Source: Bacillota bacterium (lineage in GTDB: Bacteria; Bacillota; Clostridia; Lachnospirales; Anaerotignaceae). From it: a DNA stretch of 64,000 bases. Both the position numbers and the translations under genes were made by a program. The notes beneath the pieces were generated by a model. The model did not search any database. It had not been told where the DNA came from and saw nothing but the letters and a program-made list of their open reading frames with translations. The stretch's first letter is position 1, and each line of letters opens with the position of its first letter. The stretch spans positions 35,793-99,792 of the forward strand of contig JAETUG010000007.1 of assembly GCA_021768705.1 (NCBI GenBank). Direction: 5' to 3'. Of this stretch, positions 32,780 to 42,398 are shown one piece after another.

Positions 32780-34594
32780 ATGTCTCAGGACAAACAGAAA
32801 AATATTCGAAATTTTTGTATCGTGGCCCATATCGACCATGGGAAATCCACACTGGCAGACAGACTGATCCAGAAAACGGGTCTTTTGACAGATAGAGAAA
32901 TGCAGGAACAGGTTCTGGACAACATGGATTTGGAAAGAGAAAGAGGCATCACCATTAAATCTCAGGCGGTGCGGTTGATCTACCATGCCCAGGATGGCGA
33001 AGAATATCAGTTCAATCTGATCGATACCCCCGGTCATGTGGACTTTAACTATGAGGTTTCCCGTTCCCTGGCAGCCTGCGAAGGCGCAGTGCTGATCGTT
33101 GACGCAGCCCAGGGGATCGAAGCGCAGACATTGGCAAACGTATATCTGGCATTGGATAATAATCTGGAGATCCTGCCTGTCATCAATAAAATCGACCTGC
33201 CCAGCGCAAACCCTGCATGGGCAAAACAGGAGATCGAAGATATCATTGGTATCCCTGCAGAGGATGCCCCGGAGATCTCTGCGAAAAACGGCATTAATAT
33301 CGAGGATGTTCTGGAACGCATCATCACAGATATCCCTGCCCCTACAGGTGACCCTGATGCGCCCCTGAAAGCGTTGGTATTTGACTCTGTTTACGATCAA
33401 TATCGGGGTGTTATCGTTCTGATGCGTATTTTTGATGGCAAGATCCGCAAGGGCAGCAAGGTAAAAATGATGGCAACAGGCAAAGAATTTGATGTTGTAG
33501 AGGTTGGTATCTTTGGCCCAGGCCGTTTCCTGCCTGTGGATGAGCTGAGCGCAGGGATGGTAGGCTATTTTACAGCCAGCATCAAAACAGTATCCGATAC
33601 CCGTGTGGGCGATACGGTTACAGAAGCGGCCAGACCGACAACAGAAGCCCTGCCCGGCTATAAAAAGGTAAATCCTATGGTTTACTGCGGTATCTTCCCT
33701 GTGGATGGTGCAAAATATCCTGATTTGAGAGATGCTTTGGAAAAACTGCAGTTGAATGACGCTGCACTGTTTTTCGAGCCTGAAACATCCATTGCTCTGG
33801 GCTTTGGTTTCCGCTGCGGTTTCCTGGGTCTGCTGCATCTGGAGATCATTCAGGAAAGACTGGAAAGAGAATATAATCTGGATCTGGTAACAACAGCACC
33901 CAGTGTTATCTATAAAGTATATCTGACAGATGGTACAAGCTTCGACCTGTCCAACCCCAGCAATATGCCCGACCCTGCCCGCATCGAAAAGATGGAAGAG
34001 CCTATCGTAAAGGCAGAGATCATGCTGCCCAAGGATTATATTGGCCCCATCATGGAGCTGTGCCAGCAGCGTCGCGGTGAATATATCAGTATGGAATATT
34101 TGGATTCTAGCAGAGCCATGCTGACCTACCATATGCCTCTGAATGAGATCATCTACGATTTCTTCGATGTGCTGAAATCCAGAAGCCGTGGCTATGCCTC
34201 CTTCGATTACAGCCTGATCGGTTATCAGGAAAGCGAACTGGTGAAACTGGATATTTTGGTAAACAAAGAACCTGTGGATGCCCTGTCCTTTATCGTGCAT
34301 AAGGGCTCTGCAACAGAACGTGGTAGAAAAATGTGCGAAAAGCTGAAAAAGGAAATCCCCAGACATTTGTTTGAAATTCCCATTCAGGCAGCCATCGGTA
34401 GCAAGATCATCGCCAGAGAAACCATCAGTGCTATGCGGAAAGACGTATTGGCAAAATGCTACGGTGGTGACATTTCCCGTAAGAAAAAACTGCTGGAAAA
34501 ACAGAAAGAGGGTAAAAAACGTATGCGTCAGATTGGCAATGTAGAAGTACCTCAGCAGGCATTTATGTCCGTATTGAAGCTGGATGAGGAATAA
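32780..34594 (+). CDS. lepA: Elongation factor 4 (LepA)
   Basis: 604-aa translational GTPase, the standard length. G1 [10 protein letters not shown]3 DTPGHVDF and G4 NKIDLPSA are present in the N-terminal G domain; domains II and III follow, and the LepA-specific C-terminal domain ends [30 protein letters not shown] precedes the ATG at 32780; an upstream in-frame start at 32741 lacks a ribosome site. Ends before a clear terminator. Confidence 0.97.
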   Translation: MSQDKQKNIRNFCIVAHIDHGKSTLADRLIQKTGLLTDREMQEQVLDNMDLERERGITIKSQAVRLIYHAQDGEEYQFNLIDTPGHVDFNYEVSRSLAACEGAVLIVDAAQGIEAQTLANVYLALDNNLEILPVINKIDLPSANPAWAKQEIEDIIGIPAEDAPEISAKNGINIEDVLERIITDIPAPTGDPDAPLKALVFDSVYDQYRGVIVLMRIFDGKIRKGSKVKMMATGKEFDVVEVGIFGPGRFLPVDELSAGMVGYFTASIKTVSDTRVGDTVTEAARPTTEALPGYKKVNPMVYCGIFPVDGAKYPDLRDALEKLQLNDAALFFEPETSIALGFGFRCGFLGLLHLEIIQERLEREYNLDLVTTAPSVIYKVYLTDGTSFDLSNPSNMPDPARIEKMEEPIVKAEIMLPKDYIGPIMELCQQRRGEYISMEYLDSSRAMLTYHMPLNEIIYDFFDVLKSRSRGYASFDYSLIGYQESELVKLDILVNKEPVDALSFIVHKGSATERGRKMCEKLKKEIPRHLFEIPIQAAIGSKIIARETISAMRKDVLAKCYGGDISRKKKLLEKQKEGKKRMRQIGNVEVPQQAFMSVLKLDEE

Positions 34595-34658
34595 CACATG
34601 GCAGATATGGGAAAAACTCGATGGGAAAGTCCGTTTGAAAATTGAATCGATCGATACG

Positions 34659-34694
34659 AAAATGGTGTGATTAAAAAATCATGCCATTTTTTTA
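34659..34694 (+). terminator. Terminator of lepA
   Basis: AAATGG-TG-TGAT pairs with ATCA-TG-CCATTT (34660-34690), followed by T. Confidence 0.8.
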
Positions 34695-34802
34695 ATGCGC
34701 CAAGAAACCTTTGGAAGATATTGCAAAAATTTATCAGTTTACAGCAAATGCAGCGGAAAATGTAAGAAAGTGATAAAACGCAGTTTTGTATATTTTGCTT
34801 TG

Positions 34803-34832
34803 TTGACAGATACGGAGAGATGAAGATAGAAT
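34803..34832 (+). promoter_or_regulatory. Promoter of the UPF0251 gene
   Basis: TTGACA (34803-34808), 18 bp, TAGAAT (34827-34832), about 45 bp before the start. Confidence 0.6.
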
Positions 34833-34877
34833 AATAATATCGGCATAGGGTGTATCATATGAAAAGGAGGAGCTGAC

Positions 34878-35177
34878 TTGCGTAGAAAAAAGCCACGAGA
34901 GATTTTTTCCTTGCCTCAAAATCTGGGGTTTCGGCCAATAAACGATTTTGAAGGGAAACCGGCGGTGATTTTAACGGTGGATGAATATGAAACGATCCGT
35001 CTGGTGGATAAAGAGGGGATTTCGCAGGAGGAATGTGGAGTTTTTATGAATGTTTCTCGCGCTACAGCACAGCGCATCTATGCAGCAGCGCGCAGAAAAA
35101 TTGCACATTCCCTGGTAGAGGGACTTCCACTTCAAATAGAAGGGGGAGATTATCTGTTGAAAAACATAGAAAAATGA
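34878..35177 (+). CDS. UPF0251/DUF134 helix-turn-helix protein
   Basis: 99-aa putative DNA-binding protein. It has the DUF134 layout: RRKKPR at the N-terminus, a short domain with LTVDEYETIRLVDKEG, then a sigma-70-region-4-like helix-turn-helix SQEECGVFMNVSRATAQRIY. The start is TTG at 34878, 7 nt after AAGGAGG. The family often sits beside iron-molybdenum-cofactor-type proteins, but none is present here; the neighbour is the ribose operon, which has its own repressor and promoter. Targets unknown. Confidence 0.85.
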   Translation: MRRKKPREIFSLPQNLGFRPINDFEGKPAVILTVDEYETIRLVDKEGISQEECGVFMNVSRATAQRIYAAARRKIAHSLVEGLPLQIEGGDYLLKNIEK

Positions 35178-35270
35178 TCATTGGGGTATGGGATCGTATC
35201 ATTTCAAAAACAAAAGAAGCACATTGAAAATGAGCTATGCAGATTAAACAATTTTTGTTTTGGAAATGGT

Positions 35271-35284
35271 TGAAATCGCTGAAA
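35271..35284. promoter_or_regulatory. Upstream LacI/cre-like half-matching site
   Basis: TGAAATCGCTGAAA differs by one base from the catabolite-responsive consensus TGWNANCGNTNWCA. It lies 14 bp upstream of the rbs -35, suitable for repressor cooperation or looping. Confidence 0.35.
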
Positions 35285-35297
35285 AATAAACAGCAGA

Positions 35298-35327
35298 TTG
35301 ACACTGCAAAATACTAAGGATTATAAT
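35298..35327 (+). promoter_or_regulatory. Sigma-A promoter of the rbs operon
   Basis: TTGACA (35298-35303), 18 bp, TATAAT (35322-35327). Both hexamers match consensus exactly. Confidence 0.75.
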
Positions 35328-35341
35328 TTAAAAAAACAGGT

Positions 35342-35355
35342 TGAAACCGATTTCA
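35342..35355. promoter_or_regulatory. LacI-family operator (RbsR or cre)
   Basis: TGAAACCGATTTCA has perfect TGAAA/TTTCA arms around a central CG and fully matches the cre consensus. It lies just after the predicted transcription start and 16 bp before rbsR, so a bound repressor would block initiation. Either RbsR or CcpA could be the ligand. Confidence 0.65.
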
Positions 35356-35370
35356 TATGGAGGGAATCGT

Positions 35371-36363
35371 ATGGTAAGCATTAGGGAAGTGGCAAAAAGA
35401 GCAGGTGTTTCGCCTGCCACAGTATCCAGAGTGATCAATGGGACTGCCAATGTAGATTCGATCAAAAAGGACAAAGTGCTTACTGTAATCCATGAAACAG
35501 GTTTCAAACCAAACGAGCTTGCTCGTGCTTTGTTTAAAAAATCTTCCAAAATCATTGGTGTGATCGTGCCTAATATTGAAAATGCCTTTTTTGGCGAACT
35601 GGCAAGAGCCATTGAAGAGGAAGCGTATCAAAACAATTACCGTATTCTTTTGTGTAATTCTCAGAACAATACGGAAAAAGAACTGTTGAATATTCAGACG
35701 CTGAATCAGCTCAATGCAGACGGCATCATTATCATGACAAACAGCGAAGACCTTGCTTCCAAAATTGGGCCATGCCAGGTGCCCTTTGTGATCCTCGACC
35801 GCAAGATCGAAGGTCTGGATGAGATCGCTTTTATCGAAGCGGATCATTATAAGGGGGGGAGAATGGCTACGGAACATCTGCTGCAATGCGGGTGCAAAAA
35901 TATCGTTTGTATGCGTGGGCCGCAGAAATTTTCCAGTGGTCAGCAAAGGTTTTTAGGCTATCAGGATATCTGCAAAGAATATGGTCTGAAGGAGCAATGG
36001 CTGGATTGTGATTATGATTACGAAGAAGGACTGCGGGCGGCAGAAGAGCTTTTGTCGAAATTTTCCGATGTAGATGGTATTTTGGCCTGCAATGACATGG
36101 TCGCCATTGCGGTGTATAAGGTATTATTAAGTAAGGGATTTCATGTGCCGGAGGATATTCAGCTCATGGGCTTTGATAATATCCGATTCAGTAAATTATT
36201 TGCACCGGAATTTTCAACGATCATTCAGCCCATCAGAGAAATGGGAACCTTGGCGGCACAAGTTGTTGTGATGCATGCCAATGGAGAACCGATTCAAAAG
36301 GAAAATGTGTTTGACGTATCTTTGGCAGAACGGCAGACAACACGACATACAAAGGAAAAATAA
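35371..36363 (+). CDS. rbsR: LacI-family ribose operon repressor RbsR
   Basis: 330-aa LacI-type regulator. The N-terminal helix-turn-helix and hinge MVSIREVAKRAGVSPATVSRVING are followed by a periplasmic-binding-protein-like sensor domain (about 60-325). AGGGAA precedes the ATG at 35371; the in-frame ATG at 35341 would place the operator inside the gene and is rejected. First gene of rbsR-D-A-C-B-K, so its role in ribose control follows from context. Confidence 0.92.
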   Translation: MVSIREVAKRAGVSPATVSRVINGTANVDSIKKDKVLTVIHETGFKPNELARALFKKSSKIIGVIVPNIENAFFGELARAIEEEAYQNNYRILLCNSQNNTEKELLNIQTLNQLNADGIIIMTNSEDLASKIGPCQVPFVILDRKIEGLDEIAFIEADHYKGGRMATEHLLQCGCKNIVCMRGPQKFSSGQQRFLGYQDICKEYGLKEQWLDCDYDYEEGLRAAEELLSKFSDVDGILACNDMVAIAVYKVLLSKGFHVPEDIQLMGFDNIRFSKLFAPEFSTIIQPIREMGTLAAQVVVMHANGEPIQKENVFDVSLAERQTTRHTKEK

Positions 36364-36399
36364 TTTCAGATGAACATACAACAGAAAGGAGTTTTTACT

Positions 36400-36804
36400 T
36401 TGAAAAAGCTGGGGATTTTAAACAGCGATATTTCCAGAGTATTATCATATATGGGGCATACAGATACGATCTGTATTGGTGACTGCGGTTTGCCGATTCC
36501 CGACGAGGTGGAACGGATCGACCTGGCGTTGGCCTTTGGTGAGCCTGCCTTTATGAGGACATTGGAAATCGTAGCGGGAGATATGAAAGTAGAAAAAATC
36601 GTTCTGGCAGAAGAGATCAAAGAACAGAATCCTGATGTGCTCAGCAAGATCGAAGCGTTTTTTGCCGGGCAGGATGTTGCAGTGGAATTTGTATCTCATG
36701 CAGAGCTGAAAGAAAGAACCCATGACTGCAAGGCTGTCATCAGAACGGGTGAAACGACACCTTATGCCAACATTATCCTTCAGTCTGGCTGCATTTTCGC
36801 TTAA
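36400..36804 (+). CDS. rbsD: D-ribose pyranase
   Basis: 134-aa mutarotase converting pyranose and furanose forms of ribose before phosphorylation. The family start KKLGILNSDISRVLSYMGHT and the conserved end TGETTPYANIILQSGCIF are present. The start is TTG at 36400, 8 nt after AAAGGAG; an ATG at 36370 would add ten residues not usual for RbsD. Confidence 0.94.
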   Translation: MKKLGILNSDISRVLSYMGHTDTICIGDCGLPIPDEVERIDLALAFGEPAFMRTLEIVAGDMKVEKIVLAEEIKEQNPDVLSKIEAFFAGQDVAVEFVSHAELKERTHDCKAVIRTGETTPYANIILQSGCIFA

Positions 36805-36852
36805 AAATAGTTTTTCGAGTTAAAAAATAAAAAAGGAAGGGGATGGGGCAGA

Positions 36853-38337
36853 ATGAATATCGAAATGAAGGGTATCGATAAGTCCTTCGGTTCGAATCAG
36901 GTTTTGAAAGATGCCGGATTCTTACTGAAAGACGGTGAAGTGCATGCGCTTATGGGTGAGAATGGTGCAGGCAAGTCTACCCTGATGAAAATTCTGACAG
37001 GCGTATATACAAAAGATGCCGGTACGATTCTGGTGGATGGCAAGGAAGTTGTCTTTAAAAGCCCACAGGAAGCAGAAAAAGCAGGCATTGTATTCATCTA
37101 TCAGGAGTTGAATGTACTGTTCGATCTTACAGTAGAAGAAAATCTGTTCATGGGGAAAGAAATCACAAAAGGTTTCGGTATCTGTGACAAAAAAGCCATG
37201 CGGGCAAAAGCCCAGGAAATCATGGACAAGATGGGGGTAAATATCCCTGTAACAGCAACCATGTCTGATCTGTCTGTTGGGCAGCAGCAGATGGTCGAAA
37301 TCTGTAAGGCACTGATGGCAGATGCAAAGGTCATCATCATGGACGAACCTACAGCGGCATTGACTGCCAGCGAAACAAGAGGTTTGTTTGAAGTTGTCAA
37401 CGCATTGCGGGCAAAGGGGGTATCTATCGTATATATCTCCCACCGTATGGAAGAGATTTTTGAATTGTGCGACCGTATCACAGTCCTGCGTGATGGCGCA
37501 TATGTAGGCACAGAAAATATCAAGGATATCGATTTGGATCATGTTGTACAGATGATGATCGGCCGTACCATTGGGGAACGTTTCCCCAAACGCCAGGTAG
37601 CGGTGGGCAAAGAAGTGCTGCGTGTAGAAGGTCTGAGCAGCGGCAAGCTGTTCCATGATGTCAGCTTTGATGTAAAAGCCGGTGAAGTCGTTGGTGTTTC
37701 CGGGCTGATGGGCGCAGGCAGAACAGAGATTATGCATGCGATCTTCGGCAATATCCATCGGGATGCAGGGAAGATCTTCATCGAAGGCAAAGAAGTGAAC
37801 ATCAAAAACCCCGGACAGGCTATCGCCGCAGGCATCGGCTTCATCACAGAAGACCGTAAAACAGAGGGTCTTCTGCTGGATAAGAGCGTTGCGGAAAATA
37901 TCGAAATCACAAATCTGAACAAAGTAGCCAATGGCTTCGTGCTGAATAAAGAAAAGCGGAATTCTATCGTTAAAAAAGGCATTGAAGAATTCCGTATCAA
38001 ATGCTTTGGCCCCGACCATGAATGTAATAACCTGAGCGGCGGGAACCAGCAGAAGGTTGTATTGGCAAAATGGGTCTACACAGATCCCAAGATCCTGATT
38101 TTGGACGAGCCTACAAGAGGTGTAGATATCGGTGCCAAGAAGGAAATCTACAATATCATCAATGAAATGGCTGCAAAAGGTGTAGCCGTGGTCATGGTAT
38201 CTTCTGAATTGCCGGAAGTACTTGGCATGAGTGATCGAATCGTAGTTGTTCATGAAGGTAAGATTACAGGTATCCTGGATGCTGCAGAAGCAGATCAGGC
38301 AAAAGTAATGACATTAGCTACAGGGGGAAGTTTATAA
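36853..38337 (+). CDS. rbsA: Ribose ABC transporter ATP-binding protein
   Basis: 494-aa tandem ATPase energising ribose uptake. Domain 1: GENGAGKST, LSVGQQQMVEI, IIMDEPTAAL. Domain 2 (from about 250): degenerate Walker A GLMGAGRTE, signature LSGGNQQKVVLAKW and LILDEPTRGVDIG, the usual asymmetry of RbsA/XylG/MglA proteins. GGAAGGGG precedes the ATG. Its TAA overlaps the rbsC ATG. Confidence 0.96.
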   Translation: MNIEMKGIDKSFGSNQVLKDAGFLLKDGEVHALMGENGAGKSTLMKILTGVYTKDAGTILVDGKEVVFKSPQEAEKAGIVFIYQELNVLFDLTVEENLFMGKEITKGFGICDKKAMRAKAQEIMDKMGVNIPVTATMSDLSVGQQQMVEICKALMADAKVIIMDEPTAALTASETRGLFEVVNALRAKGVSIVYISHRMEEIFELCDRITVLRDGAYVGTENIKDIDLDHVVQMMIGRTIGERFPKRQVAVGKEVLRVEGLSSGKLFHDVSFDVKAGEVVGVSGLMGAGRTEIMHAIFGNIHRDAGKIFIEGKEVNIKNPGQAIAAGIGFITEDRKTEGLLLDKSVAENIEITNLNKVANGFVLNKEKRNSIVKKGIEEFRIKCFGPDHECNNLSGGNQQKVVLAKWVYTDPKILILDEPTRGVDIGAKKEIYNIINEMAAKGVAVVMVSSELPEVLGMSDRIVVVHEGKITGILDAAEADQAKVMTLATGGSL

Positions 38338-39311
38338 TGGAAAAAACAAAGAAAAGCTTAGGGGCTTATTTTGGTGAGTATGCCGCGTTTATTGCGCTGC
38401 TCCTGTTGGCAGTGGTGCTGTGCTGCGTCAGCCCTGAATTCAGAACAGCAAGCAACTTTTTGAACCTGATGCGTCAGGCGACATTCAATGGCCTGATCGC
38501 CTTTGGTATGACATGTGTTATCTTGTCCGATGGCATCGACTTGTCTGTTGGTTCCACATTTGCACTGAGTGCCATCATCTGCGCAGAAATGCTGATCCAT
38601 GGGATCGCAGCCCCTTTGGCTATCATTGTATCCTTAATCATTGGTACAGCCTTAGGGGCCTTCAGTGGTATTTTGGTCACAAAAGGCCGCCTGCAGCCCT
38701 TTATCGCAACATTGATTACCATGACAGCTTATCGTGGCTTTGCCATGATCATCACAGACGGGAAACCCATCTCCAAGCTGAAAGCAAGCATCGAAAGCGA
38801 CTTTGGTGCAAAATTGTTTGCAATGCTGGGGAAAGGCTCCCTGAATCTGGGTTTTATCAAAATTCCCGTGCCTGTTATTATCCTGCTGGTTTCTCTGGCG
38901 ATCTTCTGGTTTATGCTGACAAAAACAACTTTCGGCAGAAAGATTTATGCAACAGGCAGCAATATTAAATGTGCAAATCTGGTTGGTGTTGATACAACAA
39001 AAACAAAGATCATCGTATATGCAATTTCCGGTTTTATGTCCGCTTTGGCTGGTCTGATCATGATCTCCCGTGTAGACTCTGCCCAGTCTATCCTGGGTCA
39101 GGGCTATGAACTGGATGCTATCGCTGCAGTTGCTCTGGGCGGCACCAGTATGAGCGGCGGCCGTGGTAAGATCATGGGTACATTCGCCGGTGTAATGATC
39201 ATTGCAGTACTGAACAATGGTATGAACATCATGGGTATCAATACATATTATCAGTCTGTAGTAAAAGCATTGGTTATCCTGATCGCTGTATTGGCTGACC
39301 GTAAGAGATAA
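38337..39311 (+). CDS. rbsC: Ribose ABC transporter permease
   Basis: 324-aa membrane subunit with about ten hydrophobic segments. Family hallmarks: LMRQATFNGLIAFGMTCVIL, SDGIDLSVGST, ITMTAYRGFAM and the cytoplasmic-loop motif AVALGGTSMSGGRGK that contacts the ATPase. Translationally coupled to rbsA by a one-base stop/start overlap. Confidence 0.96.
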   Translation: MEKTKKSLGAYFGEYAAFIALLLLAVVLCCVSPEFRTASNFLNLMRQATFNGLIAFGMTCVILSDGIDLSVGSTFALSAIICAEMLIHGIAAPLAIIVSLIIGTALGAFSGILVTKGRLQPFIATLITMTAYRGFAMIITDGKPISKLKASIESDFGAKLFAMLGKGSLNLGFIKIPVPVIILLVSLAIFWFMLTKTTFGRKIYATGSNIKCANLVGVDTTKTKIIVYAISGFMSALAGLIMISRVDSAQSILGQGYELDAIAAVALGGTSMSGGRGKIMGTFAGVMIIAVLNNGMNIMGINTYYQSVVKALVILIAVLADRKR

Positions 39312-39474
39312 TCAAAACGGCGGCAAAAGCAGCGGAAGCAGCAGGCGCAGGAAATAGCGCAGGCTGGTTCTATCAAGCAGTTATATGAGCGGCGGCGTAG
39401 GGGAACATCGCATCAGACCGCTTGTATATAGGTTAAAAGGAAAAGAGGAAAAAAAGAAAACGGAGGCAAGAAAA

Positions 39475-40398
39475 ATGAGAAAATTTTTAGCAATGATTCT
39501 TTGCGTAAGCATGATGGCAACAGCATTGGTAGGCTGTGGCAGCTCTGCAGAACCTGCAGCAGATGATGCAGCAACAGTAGAAGGTGCAATCGGTCTGTCT
39601 GTTTCCACACAGAACAACCCCTTCTTCGTAACACTGGTAGAAGGTGCTGAAGCAGCGGCTGAAGCAGCAGGCGTTAGCCTGACAGTAGTAGACGCAGGCG
39701 ATGACGTAACAAAACAGGTAAGTGACGTAGAAGACCTGCTGTCCAAAAACATTTCCGTACTGATCATCAACCCCGTAGACTCTGATGCAGTTGCAGGCGT
39801 TGTAGAGTCCGCTATGGAAGCAGGCGTAAAAGTAATCGCAGTTGACCGTGTTGTAAATGGCGTTGACGTTGATTGCACAATCGCTTCCGATAACGTAATG
39901 GGTGCGGAAATGGCAACACAGTACATCATCGACACACTGGGCGAAGGCGTGAAAGTAGCAGAACTGCAGGGTATCCCCGGTGCATCCGCTGCAATCGACC
40001 GTGGTACAGGTTTCCACAACATTGCTGATGACAAACTGGAAGTAGTAGCTAGCCAGACAGCAAACTTTGACCGTACAGAAGGTATGTCCGTAATGGAAAA
40101 TATGCTGCAGGCAAACGGCGATATCCAGGCAGTATTCGCAGCAAATGACGAAATGGCTCTGGGTGCTGTAGAAGCAATCGCAGGTGCAGGCAAAGAAATT
40201 ATGGTAGTTGGCTTCGACGCAACAGATGACGCAATCGCAGCGATCAAAGAAGGCACAATGGCAGCAACAATCGCACAGCAGCCTTACATGATCGGTGAAG
40301 CATCTGTTCAGAATGCAGTGAAACTGATGGCTGGCGAAGAAATCGAAGCAAACATTCCCGTAGAAGTAGCACTGGTTACAGCTGAAACAGCTGAATAA
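39475..40398 (+). CDS. rbsB: Ribose-binding lipoprotein
   Basis: 307-aa substrate-binding protein. MRKFLAMILCVSMMATALVGC is a lipoprotein signal with the acceptor Cys at 21. The mature part is a two-lobed sugar-binding fold (STQNNPFFVTLVEGAE, VDRVVNGVDVDC, VFAANDEMALGAVEA, VVGFDATDDAI). Codon choice is extreme (GCA, GTA, ACA, AAC), unlike rbsA/rbsC, consistent with high expression of the binding protein. AACGGAGG precedes the ATG at 39475. The 163-bp gap from rbsC is GC-rich and has no clear promoter or ORF. Confidence 0.95.
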   Translation: MRKFLAMILCVSMMATALVGCGSSAEPAADDAATVEGAIGLSVSTQNNPFFVTLVEGAEAAAEAAGVSLTVVDAGDDVTKQVSDVEDLLSKNISVLIINPVDSDAVAGVVESAMEAGVKVIAVDRVVNGVDVDCTIASDNVMGAEMATQYIIDTLGEGVKVAELQGIPGASAAIDRGTGFHNIADDKLEVVASQTANFDRTEGMSVMENMLQANGDIQAVFAANDEMALGAVEAIAGAGKEIMVVGFDATDDAIAAIKEGTMAATIAQQPYMIGEASVQNAVKLMAGEEIEANIPVEVALVTAETAE

Positions 40399-40422
40399 TC
40401 CATCGAAAAAAGAGGTAATCTG

Positions 40423-41313
40423 ATGAAAGTATTAAATATTGGCTCTATGAACCTAGATCATGTATACAATGTAGACCATATCGTTCAGCCCGGTGAAACA
40501 GAAGCATCGGAAGATATGAATGTTTTCCTGGGCGGGAAAGGCATTAACCAGTCCATGGCGTTGGCAAAGGCCGGCGTGCAGGTTTACCATGGTGGGTTGA
40601 TCGGTGAAGATGGTCAGCCGTTTCTGGATGCCTGCAAAGAATATGGCGTAAATGCAGACCATATCAAAATGATCAAAGGCAAAACAGGCCATGCTATCAT
40701 TCAGGTGGATAAAAATGCCCAGAACTGTATTCTGCTATATGGCGGCGCAAATCAGAAACTGACAGAAAGTTATGTGGACGAAGTGTTGAGCAGTTTTGAA
40801 AGCGGCGATATCCTGTTGTTACAGAATGAAGTGAATCAGTTGCCTTATATCGTTGACCGGGCTTATGCAAAGGGGATGCAGGTGGCACTGAACCCTTCTC
40901 CTTTCAATGAAAAATTGAAGGAAGTAGATTTGAAGAAAGTGAGCATCTTTTTGCTGAATGAAGTGGAAGGCGGTCAGATCACAGGAATGACTGATCCTGA
41001 TGATGTGCTTGAAAAAATGAGAGAAATGTTCCCCCATGCAAAAATCGTTCTGACACTTGGCAAGGATGGCGCAAAATATGCGGAAGGCGATGTGACATAT
41101 TATCAGCCTGTTTTCAAAGTACAGGCCGTGGATACGACTGCGGCTGGGGATACCTTTACGGGCTATTTCCTGGCAGGGCTGATCGATGGCATGGATATTC
41201 CTGATATTTTGAAAATGAGCGCAAAGGCATCTTCTATTGCAGTTACAAGAAATGGTGCAGTACAGTCTATTCCTTTGAAGGAAGAAGTTATGGAAGCATT
41301 GAAGGAACTGTAA
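40423..41313 (+). CDS. rbsK: Ribokinase
   Basis: 296-aa PfkB-family kinase phosphorylating ribose at O5. The two PfkB signatures are GGKGINQSMALAKAG near the N-terminus and DTTAAGDTFTGYFLAGL near 230-246, the latter with the catalytic Asp. AGAGG precedes the ATG, 24 bp after rbsB. Last gene of the rbs operon. Confidence 0.95.
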   Translation: MKVLNIGSMNLDHVYNVDHIVQPGETEASEDMNVFLGGKGINQSMALAKAGVQVYHGGLIGEDGQPFLDACKEYGVNADHIKMIKGKTGHAIIQVDKNAQNCILLYGGANQKLTESYVDEVLSSFESGDILLLQNEVNQLPYIVDRAYAKGMQVALNPSPFNEKLKEVDLKKVSIFLLNEVEGGQITGMTDPDDVLEKMREMFPHAKIVLTLGKDGAKYAEGDVTYYQPVFKVQAVDTTAAGDTFTGYFLAGLIDGMDIPDILKMSAKASSIAVTRNGAVQSIPLKEEVMEALKEL

Positions 41314-41377
41314 GAAAAGTCGGGATAAAAATCAGTCAAGATTGCAGGCAATATAAAACTGCATAAGCTTGGATAAG

Positions 41378-41425
41378 AAGGATTAGAAACGTCTTGTATC
41401 TGCAGGACTTTCTAATCCTTTTTTT
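41378..41425 (+). terminator. Terminator of the rbs operon
   Basis: AAGGATTAGAAA (41378-41389) pairs with TTTCTAATCCTT (41409-41420), then T. Confidence 0.9.
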
Positions 41426-41480
41426 GATATACGTACATGCAAAACCGGATCGGATCAAAGATATGGGCTTGCAGAATAGC

Positions 41481-41508
41481 AAAAAAAGCCATCGGTAATT
41501 TCGATGGC
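41481..41508 (-). terminator. Terminator of nadABC
   Basis: On the minus strand, GCCATCG pairs with CGATGGC (41508-41488), followed by seven T (41487-41481). Confidence 0.85.
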
Positions 41509-41539
41509 TTCTTTGAAGGGAATATTTTGTGTTCTCTTT

Positions 41540-42397
41540 TTATTCGATGGCATGGAGATGCTTCAGGCTGATATCCAGAATGGGTGCGGAGTGAGTCAGG
41601 GCACCGCTGGAAACATAATCTACTCCCAGCTCCGTGATCGTTTTGATATTTTCCTTTGTCATATTGCCGGAACATTCTGTTTCCGCTCTGCCGTCGATGA
41701 TATGGATGGCTTCTGCCATTTCTGCAGGGGACATATTATCCAGCATGATGATATCTGCTCCGGCTTCTACGGCTTCTTTTACCATATCCAAAGTTTCCGC
41801 TTCCACCTCGATCTTGCGGACGAAGGGAGCATAGGCTTTGGCTGCGGCAATGGCTTCTTTTACGCCGCCGGCTGCGCCGATATGGTTATCTTTCAGCATC
41901 ACGCCATCGGATAAGTTATAGCGATGGTTGAAACCACCGCCGACCTTGACCGCATATTTTTCGAATATTCTCATGCAGGGAGAGGTTTTTCTTGTATCCA
42001 GCAGGGTGGTTTTCGTACCTTCCAGCATTTTTGCAACGGTATTGGTATAGGTTGCGATGCCGCTCATGCGCTGCAGATAATTGAGGGCGGTACGTTCACC
42101 GGAAAGCAGTACACGGATATCCCCGGTAACGGTGGCCATATGCTGGCCTTTTTTAACGGTATCTCCGTCTTTTACATAGAAATCTACTTTTGTGTTGGGG
42201 TCTAACAGATGAAAGACCCGTTCGAATATGCTCAGACCGGCAATGACGCCGTCTTCTTTACAAATGAGCTGCACTTCACCTTTTTTATATTCCGGCATGA
42301 CAGCGTTGGTGGAAACATCTTCGCTGTTGATATCTTCTTCCAGAGCCAGACGGATATATTTATCTGCAACAAGCTGCATCGTAATGGGGTTCATCAT
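41540..42397 (-). CDS. nadC: Quinolinate phosphoribosyltransferase
   Basis: 285-aa enzyme joining quinolinate and PRPP to give nicotinate mononucleotide. Type II PRTase landmarks: LLDTRKTSPCMR, GGGFNHRYNLSDGVMLKDNHI, EVEAETLDMVKEAVEAGAD and IMLDNMSP. Usual length. The ATG at 42397 (or 42394) follows AAGGAAGG; longer in-frame starts lack one. It begins 1 bp after nadB ends. Confidence 0.95.
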   Translation of the reverse strand: MMNPITMQLVADKYIRLALEEDINSEDVSTNAVMPEYKKGEVQLICKEDGVIAGLSIFERVFHLLDPNTKVDFYVKDGDTVKKGQHMATVTGDIRVLLSGERTALNYLQRMSGIATYTNTVAKMLEGTKTTLLDTRKTSPCMRIFEKYAVKVGGGFNHRYNLSDGVMLKDNHIGAAGGVKEAIAAAKAYAPFVRKIEVEAETLDMVKEAVEAGADIIMLDNMSPAEMAEAIHIIDGRAETECSGNMTKENIKTITELGVDYVSSGALTHSAPILDISLKHLHAIE

Positions 42398-42398
42398 A

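Noticed and set aside
32744..34597. 617-codon open frame antisense to lepA
   Set aside because: Mirrors lepA almost exactly; His/Cys-rich shadow translation.
34620..34877. tRNA or other known RNA gene in the lepA-UPF0251 gap
   Set aside because: Only the lepA terminator and a promoter are visible; no cloverleaf-type pairing was found.
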